Shown piece by piece: positions 12,298 to 30,532 of a DNA stretch of 37,644 bases; the stretch's first letter is position 1, and each line of letters begins with the position of its first letter. The DNA lies in NCBI RefSeq assembly GCF_013402915.1, contig NW_023500906.1, positions 1-37,644 of the forward strand, in the 5' to 3' direction. The stretch is from Zygotorulaspora mrakii. Taxonomy: Eukaryota > Ascomycota > Saccharomycetes > Saccharomycetales > Saccharomycetaceae. The notes beneath the pieces were generated by a model that was given only the letters and a program-made list of their open reading frames with translations, was not told the origin of the DNA and did no database searches. The translations under genes and the position numbers were made by a program.

Positions 12298-12468
12298 CAT
12301 TAATTATAAACTAACCAATCAATTAATTAATTAATTAATTAATTAATTAACTAATCAACCTTATAAATATTTTTAATTAAAATAACTAAATTAATAAATT
12401 ATAAGTATTGAAAACAATATTTATTAATTAATTAATTAATCAGTAAATAATATAGTTTTAATTAAATA
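12298..12468. repeat. LSU-trnT spacer with AATT array and rRNA-like fragment
   Basis: Holds an (AATT)n array (about 12317-12352) and, at 12386-12416, a 31-nt near copy (2 mismatches) of LSU rRNA bases 12129-12159. Confidence 0.7.
12399..12407 (+). promoter_or_regulatory. possible variant promoter TTATAAGTA before trnT-trnE-cob
   Basis: One mismatch to the consensus. It lies inside the rRNA-like 31-nt fragment; the matching rRNA position has AATAAGTA, so the T that improves it is specific to this copy. Confidence 0.35.
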
Positions 12469-12541
12469 GTTATATTAGCTCAATTGGTAGAGCGTTCGTT
12501 TTGTAATCGAAAGGTTTGGGGTTCAAATCCCTAATATAACA
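12469..12541 (+). tRNA. trnT2: tRNA-Thr(UGU)
   Basis: Acceptor GTTATAT/ATATAAC; loop TTTGTAA (UGU). It reads the normal ACN Thr codons; CUN is read by the tRNA at 17022. Confidence 0.93.
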
Positions 12542-12583
12542 ATAATATATATATATATATATATATAATATAATATATATATA

Positions 12584-12655
12584 GACCTTATCGTCTAATG
12601 GTTACGACATCATCTCTTCATGTTGAAAATACCGGTTCAATTCCGGTTAAGGTTA
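12584..12655 (+). tRNA. trnE: tRNA-Glu(UUC)
   Basis: Loop TCTTCAT (UUC); T arm CCGG-TTCAATT-CCGG; acceptor GACCTTA pairs with TAAGGTT. Confidence 0.93.
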
Positions 12656-12959
12656 TATATTTATAAATAAATACCGATTTTTATTTTATATAAAAATAAA
12701 TTATAACAATTTAATTTAATTTAATTAATTTCATCTTTTTCTTTTAATTTAATCAATTAATTAATTAATTAATAGAATAAAGTATAATAAAATATTTAAG
12801 ATAAATAAGATATATAAAATATATATTTTTATATATTTTATATTATACTAATAATTATATATTAATAAATATATATATTAATTAATAAAATATTATATAT
12901 ATAATTTAATTTAATTTAATTTATATATTATATATATAATATTTATAATATAATAAATT
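12656..12959. other. cob 5' leader / spacer
   Basis: 304 nt of AT-rich sequence with TTAATTTAATT and AATT runs and a short pyrimidine tract (TTTCATCTTTTTCTTTT). No gene and no consensus promoter were seen. It probably forms the cob 5' UTR, transcribed together with trnE. Confidence 0.6.
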
Positions 12960-15900
12960 ATGACATTTAGAAAATCTAATATTTATTTAAGTTTAGTTAA
13001 TAGTTATATTATTGATTCACCTCAACCTTCATCAATTAATTATTGATGAAATTTAGGTTCATTATTAGGATTATGTTTAGTAATTCAAATTTGTACAGGT
13101 ATTTTTTTAGCTATGCATTATTCATCACATATTGAATTAGCATTCTCATCAGTAGAACATATTATGAGAGATGTACAATTTGGTTACTTAATTAGATATA
13201 TGCATGCTAATGGAGCATCATTTTTCTTTATGTGTATGTATATTCATATTGGTAAAGGATTATATTATGGTTCATATAGAGCTCCTAGAATTCTATTATG
13301 ATCAGTAGGTGTTATTATCTTTGTATTAACAATAGCAGCAGCTTTTTTAGGTTATTGTTGTGTATATGGGCAAATGTCACATTGAGGTAAAACAATTGTT
13401 GCCTTAAATATATTTTATATAATTATTTTAATTTATATTAAAAAATATAATATTATTTTTAATATTACTAATAAAAAAGATATTATTAATAATATAGGTC
13501 CATTAAATATAGATATTTTATCTATTATTTATGGATCATTATTAGGAGATGGTTATGGTGAAAAAAGAAAAAAATGGTAAAGGTACAAGAATTACTATTC
13601 AACAAGAATATTGTAATTCTGATTATTTATATTATTTACATAGCTTATTTGCTAATTTAGGTTATTGTAATAGTAATTTACCTCTTATTAAAATAAGATT
13701 AGGTAAAAAAGGTAAAATTAGACAATATTTAAAATTTAATACATGAACTTATGAATCATTTAATTTTATTTTTAATGAATGATATATAAAAAATCTTAAA
13801 AATAATGGTTTTATTAAAGTAATTCCTAAATCTTTAGAATTATATTTAACTCCTTTAGCTATAGCTATTTGAATTATAGATGATGGATGTAAATTAGGTA
13901 AAGGTTTAAAATTTGCAACTAATTGTTTTAGTTATGAAGATATTCAATTTTTAACTTATTTATTATCAAAAAAATATAATATTAAATCTTCTATTCATAA
14001 AGGTAATAAAGAAAATACTCAATTTATTATTTATATTTGAGCTGAATCTATACCTATTTTATCTAATATTGTATCTCCATATATTGTTCCTAGTATAAAA
14101 TATAAATTAGGTAAATATTTATTATAAAATATATAGTATAATATTATTAATATTAATATATCATTATAAAAATAAAATATATTAATTAATTAATTAATTA
14201 ATTAATTAATTATAAAAAGATATATAATATAAATATATATTATGCAATATTATTGAAAACATGTCAAAATTATATTGTTAAATAATAAGACAGTGGGTAA
14301 TATAATTATCCCAACAGAATAGTCCAATAATAGGTATTATTAATTTAATATTTAATGTTTATTCGAAGAAAATTTATAATAATTAATTTAATTTATAGAT
14401 TATATTATAACACAAGGTTTAATAATTATATTTAATTATAAATAATATATTATTTATATTAAATTATATATATAATATTTATATATATCATTTTTAATAA
14501 AATGAATAATATTAAATACATGGTATAGTTTATATTAACAATTTATAAATTTTATATGAAGTTATTATTATATTAAATTATAATAATAAATTATAAACTA
14601 TATTTTTTTCTTGGCACTTGTAATTACTAATTTATTTTCTGCTATTCCATTTATTGGACAAGATATTGTATTATGATTATGAGGTGGTTTTAGTGTTTCA
14701 AATCCTACAATTCAAAGATTTTTCACATTACATTATTTAGTACCATTTATTATTGCAGCTGCAGTAATTATGCATTTAATGGCTTTACATTTACATGGTT
14801 CATCAAATCCTTTAGGTATTACAGGTAATTTAGATAGATTACCAATGCATGGTTACTTTATTTTTAAAGATTTAGTAACTGTATTTGTATTTATGATTAT
14901 TTTCTCATTATTTGTATTCTTCTCACCTAATACATTAGGTCAAAATATGGCCTTATTATTAATTACATATGTAATTAATATTTTATGTGCTGTATGCTGG
15001 AAATCTTTATTTATTAAATATCAATGAAAAATTTATAATAAAACTCTATATTATTTTATTATTATTCAAAATATTTTAAATACAAAACAATTAAATAATT
15101 TCGTATTAAAATTTAATTGAACAAAGCAATATAATAAAATAAATATTGTAAGTGATTTATTAAATCCCGATAGAGTAAAATATTATTATAAAGAAGATAA
15201 TCAGCAGGTAACCAATATAAATTCTTCTAATACTCACTTAACGAGTAATAAAAAGAATTTGTTAGTAGATACTTCAGAGACTACACGCACACTAAAAAAT
15301 AAATTTAATTATTTATTAAATATTTTTAATATAAAAAAAATAAATCAAATTATTCTTAAAAGACATTATAGTATTTATAAAGATAGTAATATTAGATTTA
15401 ACCAATGATTGGCCGGTTTAATTGACGGAGATGGTTATTTTTGTATTACTAAAAATAAATATGCATCTTGTGAAATTCTTGTAGAATTAAAAGATGAAAA
15501 AATGTTAAGACAAATCCAAGATAAATTGGGTGGTTCTGTAAAATTAAGATCAGGTGTTAAGGCTATTAGATATAGATTACAAAATAAAGAAGGTATAATT
15601 AAATTAATTAATGCCGTTAATGGTAATATTCGTAATAGTAAAAGATTAGTACAATTTAATAAAGTATGTATTTTATTAAATATCGATTTTAAAGAACCTA
15701 TTAAATTAACTAAAGATAATGCTTGATTTATAGGGTTCTTTGATGCTGATGGTACTATTAATTATTATTATTCCGGTAAATTAAAAATTAGACCTCAATT
15801 AACTATTAGCGTTACAAATAAATATTTACATGATGTTGAATACTATAGAGAAGTATTTGGTGGTAATATTTATTTTGATAAAGCTCAAAATGGTTATTTT

Positions 15901-16824
15901 AAATGATCTATTAATAATAAAGAATTACATAATATTTTTTATCTTTATAATAAAAGTTGTCCTTCTAAATCTAATAAAGGTAAACGTTTATTTTTAATTG
16001 ATAAATTTTATTATTTATATGATTTATTAGCTTTTAAAGCACCTCATAATACAGCTTTATATAAAGCTTGATTAAAATTTAATGAAAAATGAAATAATAA
16101 TTAAATTTTCTCCGTATTCATTATTATATTCTCTAATTTATAAAATATTTAAAGATTCCTTTATAATAATATAACATCTTTGTAAATTATTGTTAAAGAT
16201 AATATAAATTATTATGAATCGGTAGATTATATTTTTACAATCTTATTAAATAAAATTCTGATCATTAAACATGATTGAATAAATAATAATAGTTTATGAA
16301 AGAAACCACCCGCGACCAGTGGGTGGGTAGTCCCACCCTGCGGGCGGGGCGGGACGATGAAATAAGATAGTGTAATATAAATTTTTATGAAGATATAGTC
16401 CATTTTATATTTATTATAAAAGCATCCTGATAATTATATTCCTGGTAATCCTTTAGTAACACCAGCATCAATTGTACCTGAATGATATTTATTACCATTC
16501 TATGCTATTTTAAGATCAATCCCTGATAAATTATTAGGAGTTATTGGTATGTTTGGTGCTATTTTAGTATTATTAGTATTACCATTTACAGATAGAAGTG
16601 TAGTTAGAGGTAATACATTTAAAGTATTATCTAAATTATTCTTCTTCTTATTTGTATTTAATTTTGTATTATTAGGACAAATTGGACAATGTCATGTTGA
16701 ACCACCATTTGTACTAATGGGACAAATTGCTACATTTATCTATTTTGCATATTTCTTAATTATTGTACCTATTATTTCTACTATTGAAAATGTATTATTT
16801 TACATTGGTAGAGTTAATAAATAA
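12960..16824 (+). CDS. cob: cytochrome b (3 exons, 2 group I introns)
   Basis: Core subunit of complex III, carrying haems bL and bH in the inner membrane. Exons are 12960-13388 (429 nt), 14614-14940 (327 nt) and 16423-16824 (402 nt). Together they give 385 aa, the S. cerevisiae length. It starts [21 protein letters not shown]. Haem-ligand His residues lie in AMHYSSH and RYMHANG (exon 1) and in LHYLVPF and [10 protein letters not shown] (exon 2). The Qo motif PEWY is in exon 3. CTA at 13293 and CTT in exon 2 (A-CTT-VITN) fall at family Thr positions, supporting CUN=Thr. All splice junctions have U before the intron and G at its end. The intron positions (429, 756) are, as I recall them, those of S. 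cerevisiae bI2 and bI4. Confidence 0.97.
13389..14127 (+). CDS. LAGLIDADG maturase/endonuclease of cob-429, with a +1 frame break
   Basis: The frame continues from cob exon 1 through [18 protein letters not shown] and then meets a stop just after an A7 run (13568-13574). The rest of the protein continues in the next frame, from [12 protein letters not shown] through [27 protein letters not shown] (second LAGLIDADG helix) and [11 protein letters not shown] to TAA 14125-14127. The protein resembles the S. cerevisiae bI2 maturase, where the run would be one A shorter (EKRKNGKGTR). The break is either a homopolymer miscall or a real inactivating insertion; this part of the genome is present only once in the window, so the copies cannot be compared. 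Confidence 0.82.
13389..14613 (+). mobile_element. group I intron cob-429 (bI2 site)
   Basis: 1225 nt between ...SHWG (exon 1 ends GGT) and ATVITN (exon 2 starts GCA). Ends in G. The 5' part is occupied by an endonuclease/maturase frame; the last 480 nt are AT-rich RNA with a core-like piece GAATAGTCC near 14318. Confidence 0.88.
14941..16104 (+). CDS. LAGLIDADG maturase (bI4 family) of cob-756
   Basis: An intact frame that runs on from cob exon 2 to TAA 16102-16104. TGA is Trp at several sites, for instance just before each LAGLIDADG helix. The domain has two LAGLIDADG helices: [12 protein letters not shown] at about 15406 and [12 protein letters not shown] at about 15724. The N-terminal part includes SETTR, encoded by the group I core strand AGACTACACG, so this stretch doubles as catalytic RNA. 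The family is S. cerevisiae bI4 maturase, which in that species is needed to splice both bI4 and aI4. It shares long near-identical stretches with the cox1-720 protein, e.g. [15 protein letters not shown] and [20 protein letters not shown]. Active maturase function is inferred from homology. Confidence 0.92.
16306..16357 (+). repeat. GC cluster in cob-756 intron
   Basis: A 52-nt GC-rich island made of two hairpins: CCACCC...GGGTGG (16306-16326) and GTCCCACCC...GGGGCGGGAC (about 16329-16355). It lies after the maturase stop and before the 3' core. It differs in sequence from the C-run/G-run clusters. Confidence 0.85.
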
Positions 16825-16847
16825 TTTTATTAATAATTAAAAATAAT

Positions 16848-16859
16848 AATAATATTCTA
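16848..16859 (+). terminator. near-dodecamer after cob
   Basis: AATAATATTCTA, one base off the processing dodecamer, 23 nt after the cob stop. Confidence 0.55.
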
Positions 16860-16906
16860 TACATATATATAATATAATATTATATACAATATAATATATA
16901 AATAAT

Positions 16907-16915
16907 TTATAAGTA
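16907..16915 (+). promoter_or_regulatory. variant promoter TTATAAGTA before trnF
   Basis: One mismatch to the consensus, 33 nt upstream of trnF, on the + strand. Confidence 0.4.
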
Positions 16916-16947
16916 ATATATATATATATATAATATATTTTTTTATA

Positions 16948-17019
16948 GCCTTTATAGCTTAGTGGTAAAGCAGTAAACTGAAGATTTACCTACATGTAGT
17001 TCGATTCTCATTAGAGGCA
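16948..17019 (+). tRNA. trnF: tRNA-Phe(GAA)
   Basis: Acceptor GCCTTTA/TAGAGGC; stem GTAAA/TTTAC with loop CTGAAGA (GAA). Confidence 0.95.
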
Positions 17020-17021
17020 AT

Positions 17022-17094
17022 TGTAAATACTGAGATTTGAACTCAGAAATTATGCACCTAAAAACATAAATTTTGCCAATTAAATTATATTTAC
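17022..17094 (-). tRNA. trnT1: tRNA-Thr(UAG) with 8-base anticodon loop
   Basis: On the minus strand, facing trnF tail to tail with 2 nt between them. Acceptor GTAAATA/TATTTAC. Anticodon stem TATGT/GCATA encloses the 8-base loop TTTTAGGT with anticodon UAG. This enlarged loop is the hallmark of the Saccharomycetaceae tRNA that reads CUN as Thr. Its likely promoter is 2 nt upstream. Confidence 0.95.
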
Positions 17095-17095
17095 T

Positions 17096-17107
17096 TACTT
17101 ATAAGTA
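17096..17107. promoter_or_regulatory. palindromic divergent promoter TACTTATAAGTA
   Basis: A perfect 12-bp palindrome that contains TTATAAGTA on both strands. The minus-strand start (17096) would be 2 nt from trnT1; the plus-strand start (17107) 31 nt before trnC. Each half has one mismatch to ATATAAGTA. Promoter activity is inferred. Confidence 0.6.
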
Positions 17108-17137
17108 AATAAATAATAATATATATATATATATTAA

Positions 17138-17210
17138 GGAGATGTTGTTTAAAGGTTAAATTGTTAGATTGCAAATCTATTCATAAAGAGTTCAATTCTC
17201 TTCGTCTCTT
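17138..17210 (+). tRNA. trnC: tRNA-Cys(GCA)
   Basis: Acceptor GGAGATG/CGTCTCT; loop TTGCAAA (GCA). Confidence 0.94.
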
Positions 17211-17235
17211 AATAAATAAATAAATAAATAAATAA

Positions 17236-17308
17236 AGGAGATTAGCTTAATTGGTAGAGCGTTCGTTTTACACACGAAAGGTTATAGGTTCAAATCCTAT
17301 ATTTCCTA
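17236..17308 (+). tRNA. trnV: tRNA-Val(UAC)
   Basis: Acceptor AGGAGAT/ATTTCCT; stem TTCGT/ACGAA with loop TTTACAC (UAC). Confidence 0.95.
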
Positions 17309-17527
17309 ATTATATTATATTATATTGTATATAATATTATATATATATATATATAATATATTTTATATTTAATTAATAATTAATTTTATTAATTTATTTT
17401 ATATTATATTGTTTTTATCTTTTAAAATAACCAACCAATATAATTTAATTAAGTATATTATATTAAAATAATAATATTAAATATTATTATTATTAATATT
17501 ATAGATATTTTTTTTATATAATATTAT

Positions 17528-18337
17528 ATGACACATTTAGAAAGAAGTAGACATCAACAATTTCCATTTCACATGGTAGCTCCTTCACCATGACCTATTA
17601 TGGTATCATTATCATTATTATCATTAACATTATCATTAGCTTTAACTATGCATGGTTATATTGGTAATATAAATTTAGTATATTTAGCTTTATTTGTATT
17701 ACTAATTAGTTCACTATTATGATTTAGAGATATTATTTCAGAAGCTACATTTTTAGGAGATCATACTATTGCTGTTAGAAAAGGTATTAATTTAGGTTTC
17801 TTATTATTTGTTGTATCAGAAGTATTAATTTTTGCTAGTTTATTTTGAGCATACTTTCATTCAGCTATGAGTCCTGATGTACTATTAGGAGGTGTATGAC
17901 CACCTGTTGGTATTGAAGCTGTACAACCTACAGAATTACCATTATTAAATACTATTATCTTATTAGCTTCAGGTGCTACTATTACATATAGTCATCATGC
18001 TTTAATTCAAGGTAATAGAAAACATGCTTTATCAGGTTTATTTATTACACTATGATTAATTATTATTTTTGTAATTTGTCAATATATTGAATATACTAAT
18101 GCAGCTTTTACTATTAGTGATGGTGTTTATGGATCAGTTTTCTATGCTGGTACAGGTTTACATTTCTTACATATGGTTATGTTAATTGTAATGTTAGCTA
18201 TTAATTATTGAAGAATGAAAAATTATCATTTAACATCAGCACATCATGTAGGATATGAAACTACAGTAGTTTATTTACATGTTTTAGATATTATTTGATT
18301 ATTCTTATATATCTGTTTTTATTGATGAGGAGTATAA
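17528..18337 (+). CDS. cox3: cytochrome c oxidase subunit 3
   Basis: 269 aa, identical in length to S. cerevisiae Cox3. It is a seven-helix core subunit of complex IV that has no metal sites and stabilises Cox1. It starts [17 protein letters not shown]. Conserved segments are [70 protein letters not shown] and the terminal YWWGV. The codon after MSPDV is CTA where S. cerevisiae has Thr, which again supports CUN=Thr. It lies about 220 nt after trnV. An exact processing dodecamer follows 69 nt after the stop. No exact consensus promoter is visible immediately upstream, so it is probably transcribed from further upstream. Confidence 0.97.
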
Positions 18338-18405
18338 TACTTCTATTAAATATTAATAATATATTTAAATTAAATAATTATTATATATAATTATTTAATA
18401 GTTAT

Positions 18406-18417
18406 AATAATATTCTT
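18406..18417 (+). terminator. mRNA 3' processing dodecamer after cox3
   Basis: Exact AATAATATTCTT in the cox3-atp9 spacer. Confidence 0.8.
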
Positions 18418-18579
18418 TAAATAAAAAATAAAAGTAATAATAATAATAATATATTTATATATATTATTATATTATATTTAATAAAATATGTTTATATAAT
18501 AAATCATTATATATATAAATATTATATATATATTACAAATATTATATATATTATTTATATATGATTATATTATAAATAA

Positions 18580-18837
<258 letters not shown>

Positions 18838-19191
18838 TAAATATTAGTAAAAATTAAACTAATAATAAAAATTATATATTCTTTCCTTTTTATTAATTAA
18901 TAAATAATTATAATTAAATATAATAGTAAATAAATAAATAAATAAATAAATAAATTTTTTAATGATATATTTAATTATGTATTAAATAAAATATTATATG
19001 ATAAAATTAATTATTAAATATAAAATATTTTATTAAATATTAATAATATAAATTATATATTCATATATTATTTATTAATAATATATTATCTTATAAAATA
19101 TATCATTATATATATAAATAAAATTATTAGGTAATAGTTATAATAAGATAGTTTAAGAATATTATTATATATTATAATTAATTTTATATAA
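18838..19191. other. convergent atp9/cox2 spacer
   Basis: 354 nt with no gene. AT-rich, with an (AAAT)n run near 18925-18955. It carries the cox2 dodecamer on the minus strand at 19155-19166 and a degenerate dodecamer-like ATATATTCTT near 18872 after atp9. Confidence 0.65.
19155..19166 (-). terminator. mRNA 3' processing dodecamer of cox2
   Basis: AATAATATTCTT read on the minus strand, 26 nt beyond the cox2 stop. Its orientation confirms that cox2 is really transcribed from the minus strand. Confidence 0.85.
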
Positions 19192-19944
19192 TTATTGTTC
19201 ATTTAATCATTCTAAGAATTTAGGTAATGATACGGCTTCAATTTTAATAGGCATAAATCCATGATTAACTCCACATAATTCTGAACATTGTCCATAGAAT
19301 ACACCTTCTCTTTGAATTAAAGCTGATACTTGATTTAATCTTCCTGGAGTAGCATCTACTTTAATACCTAAACTAGGAATAGCAAAATCATGAATAACAT
19401 CAGCTGCTGTAACTACAAATCTAATATGTGTATCTACTGGTACAACAACAGATGTATCAGTATCTAATAATCTTAATTGTCCATCTTCTAATAAATCATC
19501 AGGAATAATATATGATTCAAATTCTACTAGTTCACCATTATCATTGATAAAATCTGAATATTCATATTTTCAATATCATTGTAAACCAATAGCTTTAATA
19601 GTCATAGCTGGTGAAATAACTTCATCACATAAATATAATAAAATAAATGAAGGAAAAGCAATAATTAATAAAATTACAGCTGGAAAAATAGTTCAAATAA
19701 TTTCAATTAATTGACCATGTTTAATATATTTATAAGCAATAGGATTTTTAGAATATGTTTTTACAATTGTAAATAATAATCATGATACTAAACCTAATAC
19801 TACTAATAAATAAAACATAATATTATCATGTAATTCTAAAATACCTTCTTGATTAGGTGTAGCAGAATCCTGAAAATAACATGAATAAGGTGTTGGTACA
19901 TCGTTATAAATAACGCTTAAATTATTTAATAATAAATTTAACAT
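19192..19944 (-). CDS. cox2: cytochrome c oxidase subunit 2
   Basis: 250 aa. It receives electrons from cytochrome c through the binuclear CuA site in its intermembrane-space domain. The start ATG is the complement of 19942-19944. About the first 15 residues, before VPTPYS, correspond to the leader that S. cerevisiae removes. Two membrane helices follow (about residues 42-60 and 83-105). The aromatic electron-entry motif is GLQWYWKYEYSD. CuA ligands lie in [12 protein letters not shown], with the upstream His in VIHDFAIP. The protein ends FLEWLNEQ. It is the only protein gene on the minus strand, flanked by atp9 (convergent) and trnfM (divergent). A minus-strand TTATAAGTA lies 59 nt upstream and a dodecamer follows the stop. 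Confidence 0.98.
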
Positions 19945-20002
19945 AAGTTTTATATAAAAATATTAGACTTTATTGTCTATTAAAAAAAATAATAATTTAT
20001 AT

Positions 20003-20011
20003 TACTTATAA
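20003..20011 (-). promoter_or_regulatory. variant promoter TTATAAGTA for cox2
   Basis: On the minus strand, reading toward cox2. It lies 5 nt from the plus-strand promoter at 20017, forming a divergent pair. Confidence 0.55.
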
Positions 20012-20016
20012 ATATA

Positions 20017-20025
20017 ATATAAGTA
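20017..20025 (+). promoter_or_regulatory. promoter ATATAAGTA for trnfM-rnpB-trnP(-cox1)
   Basis: Exact nonanucleotide with predicted +1 at 20025, 11 nt before trnfM. Confidence 0.7.
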
Positions 20026-20035
20026 ATAATATATA

Positions 20036-20108
20036 TGCAATATGATGTAATTGGTTAACATATTAGGGTCATGACCTAATTCTATACGTTCAAATCGTAT
20101 TATTGCTA
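20036..20108 (+). tRNA. trnfM: initiator tRNA-fMet(CAU)
   Basis: The loop carries CAT, with stem TAGGG/CCTAA-type pairing around GGGTCATGACC. The acceptor is TGCAATA against TATTGCT, so position 1-72 is a T-T mismatch, as expected for an initiator that must avoid EF-Tu. Confidence 0.95.
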
Positions 20109-20164
20109 ATTAAATTAATTAATAATATTAATTTATAATATTATATATTATATTATAATATATT

Positions 20165-20440
20165 ATAATATATATTATATATAGGAAAGTCATAAATATA
20201 TAAATTAAAATATATATATATAAATATTAGTATTTATATATATATATATTTATAATAAAGTAATAAATATAAATAAATAAATAATGGAAATTAAATATTA
20301 TCTTAATAAATATATTATTGTTAAATTATTAAAATAAATAAATAAATAATAAAAATAGTTATATATATATATACAAAAATATGCTTAAATATAATATAAA
20401 ATATAAAATATAATCTATATATTAATATTAATTATAATAT
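20165..20440 (+). ncRNA. RPM1: mitochondrial RNase P RNA
   Basis: Lies between trnfM and trnP, the conserved yeast location. Conserved region I is GGAAAGTCATAAATA from 20184 (bacterial form GAGGAAAGUC). Near the 3' end, AAATAGTTAT (about 20353) and ACAAAAATATGCTTAAAT (20373-20390) match conserved regions IV and V (bacterial ACAGAA...GGCUUA). The RNA is AT-filled between these blocks. In S. cerevisiae it processes tRNA 5' ends with protein Rpm2. Ends are approximate. Confidence 0.85.
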
Positions 20441-20451
20441 AATATATAATA

Positions 20452-20523
20452 CAGATAGAAGCCAAAGGGTTAGGCGCTTTCTTTGGGAGAAAGAGTTAGT
20501 TAGTTCGAATCTATCCTATCTGA
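20452..20523 (+). tRNA. trnP: tRNA-Pro(UGG)
   Basis: Acceptor CAGATAG/CTATCTG; stem CTTTC/GAAAG with loop TTTGGGA (UGG). Confidence 0.95.
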
Positions 20524-20971
20524 TTTTTATTCTTTCATTATAATAAATTAAATATTTATAACCTTTTTAATATGTTTTATATAATACTTATTTTTAATAA
20601 TTTTATTAATTAATTAATTAATTATAAGTAATATATATTTTAAATAAAATTATTATTATTAAATAATTATATATTTATATATTAATATATTTTATATTTT
20701 ATATATTTATAATTATTATTAATAATTTGTAATAATTATATTTTAATAATTTTTAATTAATTAATTAATTAATTAATTTATATTAAACTATTTTATTCTT
20801 TATTTTTAATAATGAGATAAAAATATTGTGAATAGTTTTAATAATTAATTTTATTAAATATAATTATATTTATTATATTATTATTTATTAAAATATATAT
20901 TCTATAATATATATATTTAATAATATTTTTAATATTGTATAAAGTAATAACTATAATATATTAATAAATAA

Positions 20972-21002
<31 letters not shown>

Positions 21003-21034
21003 TATTAATAAAGTTAATATTATAATAATATAAT
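20524..21034. other. cox1 5' leader / spacer
   Basis: 511 nt of AT-rich sequence with AATT runs (about 20606-20623 and 20755-20778) and a TTTA run just before cox1. One variant promoter, TTATAAGTA, is at 20622-20630. No gene seen; probably the long cox1 5' UTR. Confidence 0.6.
20622..20630 (+). promoter_or_regulatory. variant promoter TTATAAGTA upstream of cox1
   Basis: One mismatch to consensus, about 400 nt before the cox1 ATG. Confidence 0.4.
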
Positions 21035-29812
<8,778 letters not shown>

Positions 29813-29870
29813 TTAATAATAAAATCAATAATAAACAATGTTTATTATTAAAGAATTATTATTAATTTTT

Positions 29871-29882
29871 AATAATATTCTT
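29871..29882 (+). terminator. mRNA 3' processing dodecamer after cox1
   Basis: Exact AATAATATTCTT, the right copy of 2728-2739. Confidence 0.8.
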
Positions 29883-30032
29883 AATAAATTTAAATTATAC
29901 ATATAATTGTTTATAATATTATTAATAATATTATGTTGTTATTATATATAAATATTTAATCTATTATATATATTATATTATATTATAATATATATAATGT
30001 TGTTTTTATCTAAATATATTAATTTTTATAAA

Positions 30033-30179
30033 ATGCCACAATTAGTACCATTTTATTTTTTAAATCAATTAACTTATGGTTTATTATTAATTACTATCTT
30101 ATTAGTATTATTCGCACAATATTTTTTACCTATGATTTTAAGATTATACGTATCTAGATTATTTATTTCTAAATTATAA
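30033..30179 (+). CDS. atp8: ATP synthase F0 subunit 8 (right copy)
   Basis: Identical to 2890-3036; 48 aa starting MPQLVPFYF. Confidence 0.96.
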   Translation: MPQLVPFYFLNQLTYGLLLITILLVLFAQYFLPMILRLYVSRLFISKL

Positions 30180-30532
30180 TACTAATTAAGTTGAATATTA
30201 TAATTAAATAATAAAACCAATCAACTAATAATAAACTATATTTATTTAAACTATATTTATTTAAACTATATTTATTATTGGTATAAAAATTATAATAAAG
30301 TATATATTATTATTAATAATTAATAATATATATATTATAATTATATATATATAATACAATATATATATAATTAAATAATAACTCCAACCAACAATAAACA
30401 TTGTTTATTTTATTATTGGGTAAAGATAATAATAAATTATATATTAATTATTAAATATATAATTAATATATAATATTAAATATATTTTATTTATATTTAA
30501 TATTAAAGTTATAATAATTTTATATTTAAATT
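30180..30532. repeat. atp8-atp6 spacer (right copy)
   Basis: Same 15-bp tandem repeat and hairpin as at 3037-3389; no gene. Confidence 0.75.

Larger units (their letters stand above)
14941..16422 (+). mobile_element. group I intron cob-756 (bI4 site)
   Basis: 1482 nt between TLGQ-type exon 2 end (TTAGGT) and exon 3 start CATCCTGAT. Group I core: AGAGACTACACG near 15268, inside the reading frame, and AGATATAGTCC at 16391-16401. A GC cluster lies at 16306-16357, between the frame and the 3' core. Closely related to cox1-720. Confidence 0.92.
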
